NCBI GenBank assembly: GCA_023432565.1
Contig: JAEYUL010000092.1
Span: 1-9,076, forward strand
Length of the DNA: 9,076 nucleotides
Direction: 5' to 3'
DNA from: Actinomycetes bacterium
GTDB taxonomy: Bacteria; Actinomycetota; Actinomycetes; Actinomycetales; Cellulomonadaceae
Shown: one piece after another, positions 1-5,528 of the stretch
Layout: each line of letters starts with the position of its first letter
How positions within the stretch are numbered: position 1 is the first letter of the stretch
The notes under the pieces: model-generated
Told to the model about the DNA's origin: nothing
The model's input: the letters and a program-made list of their open reading frames with translations, nothing else
The model's database searches: none
Made by a program: the position numbers and the translations under genes

Positions 1-51
1 GAAGTTCCGACCGATGCGGCCGAAGCCGTTGATGCCGACCTTGATGGTCAC
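1..51 (-). CDS. gap: Glyceraldehyde-3-phosphate dehydrogenase, N-terminal 17 residues only (cut by window edge)
   Basis: The minus strand from a GTG start at 51 encodes MTIKVGINGFGRIGRNF and then leaves the window. GINGFGRIGRN is the N-terminal NAD-binding (Rossmann) signature of phosphorylating glyceraldehyde-3-phosphate dehydrogenase, the cytoplasmic glycolytic enzyme that oxidises glyceraldehyde 3-phosphate to 1,3-bisphosphoglycerate. The start is supported by GAGGAGG at 62..56, four bases before GTG, which is close but acceptable. The position downstream of whiA is the usual actinobacterial arrangement, where gap normally leads pgk and tpiA; those would lie beyond the left edge and are not seen. 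Catalytic Cys and His are outside the window, so activity and isoform (NAD or NADP) cannot be judged. Confidence 0.9.
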   Translation of the reverse strand, partial: MTIKVGINGFGRIGRNF

Positions 52-52
52 G

Positions 53-85
53 TGCCCTCCTCGGCAGCGCCGACGGGGTCGGCGC
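53..85 (-). promoter_or_regulatory. Tandem hairpins in the gap leader, with the Shine-Dalgarno sequence in the second loop
   Basis: Read on the minus strand, 85..67 folds as a perfect 8-bp stem (GCGCCGAC with GTCGGCGC) closed by a three-base CCC loop. Immediately after it, 66..53 can form TGCC/GGCA with GAGGAG in the loop, which places the gap ribosome binding site (62..56) at the tip. The two stems are contiguous and end one base before the GTG. Base pairing is seen directly. A role in mRNA stability, processing or translation control of gap is an inference. There is no U-tract, so a simple terminator is less likely. Confidence 0.5.
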
Positions 86-201
86 ACAATGTGGTGGTGG
101 GTTCCCGCACGCCGATGTGCGTGCCTCGCGCCCGTGGACGCCCCGCTGCTGGACCCTGACCGGACCGGTGCGAACCAGACCGCGACATTCCCAGCACGTG
201 A

Positions 202-222
202 CATCCGTGTGACGTTCGGATG
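202..222. repeat. Inverted repeat CATCCG-N9-CGGATG at the predicted gap transcription start
   Basis: Plus-strand CATCCG at 202-207 and CGGATG at 217-222 form six-base inverted arms across a nine-base spacer. If the -10 element at 233..228 is used, transcription would start at about 221, so the repeat would be either an operator overlapping the start site or a hairpin at the extreme 5' end of the mRNA. The protein that might bind is unknown. Confidence 0.35.
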
Positions 223-227
223 CGTCG

Positions 228-233
228 AGCCTA
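228..233 (-). promoter_or_regulatory. Candidate -10 element of the gap promoter
   Basis: TAGGCT on the minus strand (233..228), within TATAGGCT, fits the actinobacterial TANNNT -10 consensus and is the only such match on this strand between the whiA stop and the gap start. It predicts transcription starting near 221 and a leader of about 170 nt. No TTGAC-like -35 is visible 16 to 19 bases upstream, where the sequence is GC-rich. This is either an activator-dependent promoter or one of the many actinobacterial promoters lacking a -35. Confidence 0.45.
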
Positions 234-298
234 TACCCCTTTGGTGCTCTGGCCCGACTCGAAGGTCCCAGGCCAGGTGGCCGTCCACGTGCTGGAAT

Positions 299-323
299 CC
301 CGCCCTGACGACGCCTGGGCGGG
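299..323 (-). terminator. Hairpin directly after whiA, probable end of the uvrC-rapZ-yvcK-whiA transcript
   Basis: On the minus strand, CCCGCCC (323..317) pairs perfectly with GGGCGGG (305..299) across an 11-base loop. The stem starts seven bases after the whiA stop codon. Bases following the stem are not U-rich (only ATTCC), so this is not a classical intrinsic terminator. GC-rich hairpins without a U-tract are common at gene ends in actinobacteria. Read-through into gap remains possible. Confidence 0.45.
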
Positions 324-329
324 GCCGCG

Positions 330-1310
330 CTAGAGGTCGAGCAGATCCGGGGAGAGGCCAGCCTCGGTGTCCGGGATGCCGAGCTCTGCCGCGCGCTTGT
401 CGGCCGTCGCCAGCAGACGGCGGATCCGTCCGGCGACCGCGTCCTTCGTGAGCGGAGGGTCCGCGAGCTTGCCGAGCTCCTCGAGTGAGGCGTCCTTGTG
501 CGCGAGCCGCAGCTGGCCGGCCTCGCGCAGATGGTCCGGCAGGTCGTCGCCGAGGATCTCGAACGCGCGCTCGACGCGCGCTCCCGCTGCCACCGCCGCG
601 CGCGCGGAGCGACGCAGGTTGGCGTCGTCGAAGTTCGCCAGCCGGTTGGCCGTCCCGCGTACCTCGCGGCGCACCCGACGCTCCTCCCAGACGAGCATCG
701 CCTCGTGCGCGCCGAGACGCGTGAGCATCGCCCCGATCGCGTCGCCGTCACGGATGACGACCCGGTCGACGCCGCGCACCTCGCGCGCCTTGGCCGGGAT
801 GCCCATGCGGCGTGCCGCGCCGACGAGGGCGAGAGCCGCCTCCGGCCCCGGGCACGTGATCTCGAGCGACGACGAGCGGCCGGGCTCCGTCAGGGAGCCG
901 TGCGCCAGGAACGCGCCGCGCCACGCCGCCTCGGCCTCCGCGATGCCGCCTGCGACGACCTGCGGCGGCAGGCCCCGCACCGGACGGCCGCGGTTGTCCA
1001 GCAGACCCGTCTGGCGCGCCAGGGACTCGCCGTCCTTGACGACCCGCACGACGTAGTGGCTCCCTCGCCGCAGGCCGCCCCCCGAGACGACGATGATCTC
1101 GCTCTCGTGCCCGTAGACCTCCGCGACCGCCTGCCGCAGGCGCCGCGCGGCGATGGCCGTGTCGAGCTCGGCCTCGATCACGATCCGGCCGGAGATGATG
1201 TGCAGCCCGCCGGCGAACCGCAACGTCGCGGCCACCTCTGCCTTGCGGCACGAGGTCTTGTCGACCTGGAGTCGGGCGAGCTCGTCCTTCACCTGTGCCG
1301 TCAAAGCCAT
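330..1310 (-). CDS. whiA: WhiA: DNA-binding regulator with LAGLIDADG-like and helix-turn-helix domains
   Basis: This 326-residue protein matches the WhiA family over its full length (Streptomyces WhiA is about 330 residues). Residues from about 20 to 205 form the degenerate LAGLIDADG homing-endonuclease fold, with RKAEVAATLRFAGGLH near 22 and WRGAFLAHGSLTEPGR near 130; it is not expected to be a nuclease. The C-terminal helix-turn-helix spans roughly 225 to 305, with NLRRSARAAVAAGARV and LADPPLTKDAVAGRIRRLL. In Streptomyces WhiA activates sporulation and division genes with WhiB; in non-sporulating relatives it affects division and growth. I chose ATG at 1310 (MALTAQVKDEL): AGGA at 1322..1319 lies eight bases upstream, and homologues start there. 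The in-frame ATG at 1319 would add three residues and overlaps that AGGA. It is the last gene of the cluster, 45 bp after yvcK. Confidence 0.96.
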   Translation of the reverse strand: MALTAQVKDELARLQVDKTSCRKAEVAATLRFAGGLHIISGRIVIEAELDTAIAARRLRQAVAEVYGHESEIIVVSGGGLRRGSHYVVRVVKDGESLARQTGLLDNRGRPVRGLPPQVVAGGIAEAEAAWRGAFLAHGSLTEPGRSSSLEITCPGPEAALALVGAARRMGIPAKAREVRGVDRVVIRDGDAIGAMLTRLGAHEAMLVWEERRVRREVRGTANRLANFDDANLRRSARAAVAAGARVERAFEILGDDLPDHLREAGQLRLAHKDASLEELGKLADPPLTKDAVAGRIRRLLATADKRAAELGIPDTEAGLSPDLLDL

Positions 1311-1355
1311 GGGCGTCATCCTGCCATTTGCGACGAGGCCCGGTGGCCGGTTGGC

Positions 1356-2423
1356 TCAGCGACCGCCGTCTCCTGGACGCCGGTCCACGTCGCCCAGGAC
1401 ACCCTCCACGACGTCGCGCAGCGCGGCAGCCAGGCGCAGCGGGTCGTGCCGCGCGGTGCCGTCCGACCTGCGGACCTGCCGCAGGAGGAGACGCGCATCA
1501 CCTGCCTGGCAGTCCGCGGCGAGGCGCGAGATGTCCTCGACCGCTCCCGGGTCCGCGACGACGGCGTGCACCTGGAGCTCCGGGGCATGGTCACGCAGCA
1601 CCGCGAGGTAGTCCTCCGCATGCATCCCCGCGGTCTCACCGTGCTCCTCGGGAGACAGGTTCAGCACGACGACGACCCGCGCCCCATGCCGCACCAGCGC
1701 CGCACGCAGCTCGGGGACCAGCAAGGGCGGCAGGACGGACGTATACCAGGAGCCCGGCCCGAGCACGACCCAGTCGGCCTGCTCGATCGCGGTGACGGCG
1801 TGCGCGCACGCGGGCGGGTCGGCCGGGACGAGCCGCACGTGCGTGATCGGGTCGGTCGTGCGCGCGACCGCGCTCTGGCCACGCACGGTCTCGAGGCGCT
1901 CGCCGTCACGCTGCACGTCGGCCTCGATCAGCAGCGGCACCTCGGTCATGGGCAGGACCCGGCCACGGGCACCGAGCAGGCGCCCCACCCAGTCGAGACC
2001 CTCCACGGGGTCCCCGAGCAGCTCCCACAGCGTCACGATGAGCAGGTTGCCCAGCGCGTGCTGGTCGAGCGGACCGGAGCTGCGGAACCGGTGCTGCAGG
2101 ACGTCACGCCACGTCCGGCCCCAGTCGGAGTCGTCGCACAACGCCGCCAGCGCCATCCTCAGGTCACCGGGCGGGAGCACGTCGAGCTCGTCGCGCAGCC
2201 GTCCCGAGGAGCCCCCGTCGTCGGCCACGGTGACGACCGCCGTGATCTGGTCCGTCATGAGGCGCAGCGCCGACAAGGTGGCGGACAACCCGTGGCCGCC
2301 ACCGATCGCGACGACACGCGGTCCACGCCGCGACCCGCGCGGCAGCGCCGCGGGCACGTGGGCGACCCCCTCCGCGGGAGTGGGTGCTCCTGCGGGGGCC
2401 ATCCCCGCGCCGTGCGGGCTCAC
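1356..2423 (-). CDS. yvcK: YvcK/CofD-like protein (gluconeogenesis factor family)
   Basis: A 355-residue member of the YvcK/CofD-like (DUF2529-unrelated, UPF0052) family. In Bacillus and mycobacteria YvcK-type proteins (CuvA in M. smegmatis) bind UDP-sugars and are needed for cell-wall synthesis and growth on gluconeogenic carbon sources. They are not the F420 enzyme CofD, despite the shared fold. Visible motifs are GGGHGLSATLSALR (41-54), VTVADDGGSSGRLRDELDVLPPGDLR (64-89), HALGNLL (122-128) and LGPGSWYTSVLPPLLVPEL in the middle. The GTG start at 2423 overlaps the rapZ stop as GTGA, and AAGGAG sits almost on top of it, so translation is probably coupled. Residues 1 to 33 are a Gly/Ala/Pro-rich stretch absent from Mtb Rv1422, which begins near the GGGHG motif. 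An ATG at 2402 is an alternative start. Function in this organism is inferred from family. Confidence 0.93.
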   Translation of the reverse strand: MSPHGAGMAPAGAPTPAEGVAHVPAALPRGSRRGPRVVAIGGGHGLSATLSALRLMTDQITAVVTVADDGGSSGRLRDELDVLPPGDLRMALAALCDDSDWGRTWRDVLQHRFRSSGPLDQHALGNLLIVTLWELLGDPVEGLDWVGRLLGARGRVLPMTEVPLLIEADVQRDGERLETVRGQSAVARTTDPITHVRLVPADPPACAHAVTAIEQADWVVLGPGSWYTSVLPPLLVPELRAALVRHGARVVVVLNLSPEEHGETAGMHAEDYLAVLRDHAPELQVHAVVADPGAVEDISRLAADCQAGDARLLLRQVRRSDGTARHDPLRLAAALRDVVEGVLGDVDRRPGDGGR

Positions 2424-3361
2424 TCCTTGCCGAGGTCGCGCGCCGCGACCGTCACGCGGTGACCGGCGGTGCGCAGCCGCGCGGCGATCGCCTCGCTGAT
2501 GGCGACCGACCGGTGCTTGCCGCCGGTGCAGCCGACGGCGATGGTCACGTAGCGCTTCTCCTCGCTCAGGTACCCCGCGAGCACGGGCTCGAGAGCGTCC
2601 ACGTACCGCTCGACGAACGTCGTCGCGCCCGGCAGGCCCAGCACGTAGTCACGCACGGGCGCGTCGCGGCCGGTCAGGTGGCGCAGCTCGGTGACCCAGT
2701 ACGGGTTGGACAGGAACCGCACGTCGACGACGTGGTCGGCGTCCAGCGGGATGCCGTACTTGAACCCGAACGACGTCACGTTGATGCGCAGGTGGTCGTC
2801 CGCGTCCCCCGCGACGACCGCGCGCACGTGGCGCGCCAGGTCGTGCACGTTGAGCTCGGAGGTGTCGATGACGTTGTCGGCCCGCTCGCGGATGTCCGAC
2901 AGCACCAGGCGCTCCTCGGCGATCCCGTCGAGGAGCGTGCCCTGACCTTGCAGCGGGTGCGGGCGACGAACCTGCTCGTACCGCCGCACGAGCACCTCGT
3001 CGGACGCGTCGAGGAACAGGATCCGGTACTCGACGCCCGCTGCGCGCAGCCCGCCCAGCACCTCCGCGAGCGCCGCGAAGAAGCCGCGCCCGCGCACGTC
3101 GATGACCGCCGCGACCCGGGCCGCCGTGTCGTGCGGCCCGTTGGTGAGCATCCCGACGAGGTGCGTGAGCATCTGCGCGGGCAGGTTGTCGACGACGTAC
3201 CAGTCGAGGTCCTCGAGCACGGCCGCCGCACGTGTCCGACCCGCACCGGACATGCCCGTGATGATCAGGACCTGGGGCTGCTGCAGGCGGGGGTGCTCCG
3301 TCGCCTCGTCGAGCGCGGGGATGCCGGGGGGAACCGTGGTGGGGGAAGGTTCGTCGGTCAT
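2420..3361 (-). CDS. rapZ: RapZ/YvcJ family P-loop nucleotide-binding protein
   Basis: A 313-residue RapZ-family protein. E. coli RapZ is an RNA adaptor that guides RNase E to the small RNA GlmZ and so controls glucosamine-6-phosphate synthase; Bacillus YvcJ hydrolyses GTP and ATP. Actinobacteria lack the GlmY/GlmZ system, so the target here is unknown. The N-terminal P-loop is GMSGAGRT at 36-43, with Arg42 where the canonical Walker A has Lys, followed by ALED-type and VVDNLP (57-61) motifs. The C-terminal domain carries SFGFKYGIPLDAD (197-209), DVRFLSNPYW (213-222) and GCTGGKHRSV (277-286), the family's metabolite and RNA binding hallmark. The ATG at 3361 overlaps the uvrC stop as ATGA; GGAG lies two bases before it. 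Residues 1 to 28 are a low-similarity leader. Co-transcription with uvrC and yvcK is very likely from the 4-bp overlaps on both sides. Confidence 0.95.
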   Translation of the reverse strand: MTDEPSPTTVPPGIPALDEATEHPRLQQPQVLIITGMSGAGRTRAAAVLEDLDWYVVDNLPAQMLTHLVGMLTNGPHDTAARVAAVIDVRGRGFFAALAEVLGGLRAAGVEYRILFLDASDEVLVRRYEQVRRPHPLQGQGTLLDGIAEERLVLSDIRERADNVIDTSELNVHDLARHVRAVVAGDADDHLRINVTSFGFKYGIPLDADHVVDVRFLSNPYWVTELRHLTGRDAPVRDYVLGLPGATTFVERYVDALEPVLAGYLSEEKRYVTIAVGCTGGKHRSVAISEAIAARLRTAGHRVTVAARDLGKE

Positions 3362-5451
3362 GGCTCCAGCATGCCAGCGGACGGCTCGCGCGAGCGGGGC
3401 CCGCGTTCCTCCGGCGGGTCGTCAGAACGTGCGGTCGAGCTCGCAGCAGCGTCCGGCGCGCCGCCTGCCTCTGCCGGCCCGGCCGGCAGCAGCGCGGCGA
3501 CGACGGCAGCCGCGGTGCGCTCCCCCATGCCCGGCACGGTCGCGATCTCCTCGACGCTCGCCGCACGCAGCCGCTTGACCGAGCCGAAGTGACGCAGCAG
3601 CGCCTTCTGCCGAGCCGGCCCCAGCCCCGGGACGTCGTCGAGGACCGAGGCCGTCATGCCCTTGCTGCGACGCTTGCGGTGGGCGTTGATCGCGAACCGG
3701 TGCGCCTCGTCGCGCACCCGCTGCAGGAGGTAGAGGCCCTCCGAGCTGCGCTGCAGGATCACGGGGTAGTCCTCCCCCGGCAGCCACACCTCCTCGAGCC
3801 GCTTGGCCAGGCCGCACAGGGCGACGTCGTCGATCCCGAGCTCGGCGAGCGCCGCCGCGGCGGCGGCCACCTGCGGCGGGCCGCCGTCGACGACCACCAG
3901 GTTCGGCGGGTAGGCGAACCGTCGAGGCTTGCCGGTGGTCTCGTCGATCGGCCCGGAGACGAGCGGCCCCGTGCCGTCACCGTCGTCGGAGGGGTCCCCC
4001 ACCTCGCCGTCGCCGAGCTCGACGTCGCTGGCCTCGGAGCGCTCCGCGAGGTAGCGGCGGAAGCGGCGCGTGATGACCTCGTGCATGGCCGCGGTGTCGT
4101 CAGCCGCCCCCTCACCGCGCGCGCCACGGACGCTGAACAGCCGGTACTCGCTCTTGCGCGCGAGACCGTCCTCGAACACCACCATCGACGCCGACTGGTA
4201 GGTCCCCTGGTTGTGCGAGACGTCGTAGCACTCGATGCGCAGCGGGGCGCTGGGCAGGCCGAGCGCCTCCTGGATCTCGCGCAGGGCCTGGCTCCGGGAG
4301 GTCAGGTCACCCGCACGCCGGGTGCGGTGCAGCATGAGGGCGTGCTCGGCGTTCTTGCGCACGGTGGCCGCCAGCTCGCGCTTGTCACCGCGCTGCGGGA
4401 CCCGCACCCGCACCCGCGCGCCGCGCAGCCCGCTGAGCCAGGCCTCGACCTGCTCGACGTCGGAGGGCAGCACAGGGACCAGCACCTCGCGCGGCACCGC
4501 GCCCGAGTCGAGCTCCTCGGTGCCGTACACCTGCTGCAGCAGGTGCTCCACGAGCGCCGCGTCGTCGAGGTCCTCGACCTTCTCCACGACCCATCCCCGC
4601 TGTCCGCGGATCCGGCCGTCGCGGACGTGGAAGACCTGCACCGCGGCCTCGAGCTCGTCCCCCGCGAGGCCGAACACGTCGGCGTTCGTGCCGTCGGCCA
4701 GCACGACCGCGTTGCGCTCGGTCGCCCGGCGCAGCGTCGCGATGTCGTCTCGCAGCCGGGCCGCCTGCTCGTAGTCCAGCTCGGCTGCGGCCTCCTTCAT
4801 GCGCTGCGTGAGGCGGCGCTCGAAGCGCGAGGTGTCACCCGCCATGAAGTCGCAGAACTCCTCCGCGAGCTGATGGTGGTCCTCGGCGGAGATCCGCCCG
4901 ACGCACGGTGCGGAGCACTTGTCGATGTAGCCCAGCAGGCACGGGCGCCCCTGCTGCGCGGCACGCCGGAACACGCCCGCCGAGCAGGTGCGCACCGGGA
5001 ACACCCGCAGCAGCAGGTCGACCGTCTCGCGGATCGCCCACGCGTGGGCGTACGGCCCGAAGTACCGCGTCCCCTTGCGCTTGGCGCCGCGCATGACCTG
5101 GACACGAGGGAACTCCTCGGCGAGGGTCACCGCGAGGTACGGGTACGACTTGTCGTCGCGGTACTTCACGTTGAACCGCGGGTCGAACTCCTTGATCCAC
5201 GAGTACTCGAGCGCGAGCGCCTCGACCTCGGTCCCGACGACGGTCCACTGCACCGAGGCCGCCGTGGTGACCATCTGGTGGGTGCGCGGGTGCAGGCCCG
5301 CGACGTCCTGGAAGTACGACGAGAGCCGCGAACGCAGGCTCTTGGCCTTGCCGACGTAGATGACCCGGCCGTCCGCGTCCCGGAACCGGTAGACGCCCGG
5401 GGCGTCCGGGATCTCGCCCGGGGCGGGGCGATATGTCGCGGGATCGGCCAT
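3358..5451 (-). CDS. uvrC: UvrABC system protein C, dual-incision nuclease of nucleotide excision repair
   Basis: A 697-residue UvrC that makes the 3' and 5' incisions around a lesion held by UvrB. The N-terminal GIY-YIG nuclease runs from about 17 to 97: GVY at 19-21, IYVGKAKSLRSRL at 31-43 with Tyr32, Lys35 and Arg42 in the active-site pattern, and the acidic motif TEVEALALE at 74-82. Cys156, 171, 179 and 183 match the spacing of the cysteines holding the [4Fe-4S] cluster in E. coli UvrC. The UVR motif that contacts UvrB is at about 208-243. The RNase H-like 5' nuclease contains Asp410 (YDVSH), Asp522 (VVDGG) and His584 (RDEAHRF), a complete triad. Two helix-hairpin-helix motifs lie at about 602-653. 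An acidic insert at 470-500 and a disordered tail after 655 are lineage-variable. The start MADPATYRP agrees with Streptomyces UvrC. Confidence 0.98.
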   Translation of the reverse strand: MADPATYRPAPGEIPDAPGVYRFRDADGRVIYVGKAKSLRSRLSSYFQDVAGLHPRTHQMVTTAASVQWTVVGTEVEALALEYSWIKEFDPRFNVKYRDDKSYPYLAVTLAEEFPRVQVMRGAKRKGTRYFGPYAHAWAIRETVDLLLRVFPVRTCSAGVFRRAAQQGRPCLLGYIDKCSAPCVGRISAEDHHQLAEEFCDFMAGDTSRFERRLTQRMKEAAAELDYEQAARLRDDIATLRRATERNAVVLADGTNADVFGLAGDELEAAVQVFHVRDGRIRGQRGWVVEKVEDLDDAALVEHLLQQVYGTEELDSGAVPREVLVPVLPSDVEQVEAWLSGLRGARVRVRVPQRGDKRELAATVRKNAEHALMLHRTRRAGDLTSRSQALREIQEALGLPSAPLRIECYDVSHNQGTYQSASMVVFEDGLARKSEYRLFSVRGARGEGAADDTAAMHEVITRRFRRYLAERSEASDVELGDGEVGDPSDDGDGTGPLVSGPIDETTGKPRRFAYPPNLVVVDGGPPQVAAAAAALAELGIDDVALCGLAKRLEEVWLPGEDYPVILQRSSEGLYLLQRVRDEAHRFAINAHRKRRSKGMTASVLDDVPGLGPARQKALLRHFGSVKRLRAASVEEIATVPGMGERTAAAVVAALLPAGPAEAGGAPDAAASSTARSDDPPEERGPRSREPSAGMLEP

Positions 5452-5457
5452 GCTCCG

Positions 5458-5463
5458 AGCGTA
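5458..5463 (-). promoter_or_regulatory. -10 element for uvrC, placed for a leaderless transcript
   Basis: TACGCT on the minus strand (5463..5458) fits TANNNT and is followed by exactly six bases (CGGAGC) and then ATG. Transcription would therefore begin at the A of the start codon. A GGAG also lies one base before ATG, too near for normal ribosome binding. No convincing -35 is visible. This promoter would serve the uvrC-rapZ-yvcK-whiA operon. Confidence 0.5.
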
Positions 5464-5465
5464 GT

Positions 5466-5477
5466 TCGCCCGGGCGA
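5466..5477. repeat. Perfect 12-bp palindrome TCGCCCGGGCGA in the uvrC-osmC divergent promoter region
   Basis: The 12 bases are exactly self-complementary and lie two bases upstream of the uvrC -10 element, inside its -35/-10 spacer and 39 bp before the osmC-like -10. This is a position where a bound repressor would block RNA polymerase. It does not match the LexA consensus CGAACNNNNGTTCG. In DNA this GC-rich a palindrome of this size can arise by chance, so operator function is only inferred. Confidence 0.3.
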
Positions 5478-5516
5478 CACACCTCCGCCCGTCCCGCGAG
5501 GCTCCGGTCGCGCGAC

Positions 5517-5522
5517 TAGCGT
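5517..5522 (+). promoter_or_regulatory. -10 element for the osmC-like gene, placed for a leaderless transcript
   Basis: TAGCGT at 5517-5522 fits TANNNT, and the A of the ATG at 5529 is exactly where transcription should start (hexamer at -12 to -7). There is no Shine-Dalgarno sequence upstream of this ATG, which is what a leaderless gene predicts. No TTGAC-like -35 is seen at 5493-5500. Confidence 0.55.
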
Positions 5523-5528
5523 GCAGTC

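Larger units (their letters stand above)
187..298. repeat. Widely spaced inverted copies of CACGTGCTGGGAAT flanking the gap promoter
   Basis: Plus strand 187-200 reads ATTCCCAGCACGTG and 286-298 reads CACGTGCTGGAAT. The second is the reverse complement of the first apart from one missing G. The copies are 85 bp apart and bracket the candidate -10 element at 228-233. They could be paired operator half-sites or a coincidence: CACGTG is fairly common in this GC-rich window, and CACGTGCTGG also occurs in the osmC-like coding sequence near 5890. Confidence 0.3.

Noticed and set aside
14..451. Plus-strand open frame across the whiA-gap intergenic region
   Set aside because: It overlaps gap and whiA in antisense, has no ribosome binding site, and its Arg/Pro-rich product looks like a GC artefact.
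1311..1355. A separate promoter or terminator between yvcK and whiA
   Set aside because: The 45-bp spacer has no TANNNT on the minus strand and only short GC-rich pairings, so whiA is more simply part of the upstream operon.
498..2462. Long plus-strand open frame of 654 codons opposite whiA and yvcK
   Set aside because: It lies antisense to two clearly conserved genes and spans both plus their spacer. Its Arg/Ala/Gln/Val-rich translation matches no family, which is typical of GC-rich shadow frames.
5476..5480. GACAC as a WhiA binding site in the uvrC-osmC promoter region
   Set aside because: The five-base motif is expected by chance and also appears within coding sequence (for example near 1398 and 7098). 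No clustering to support autoregulation.
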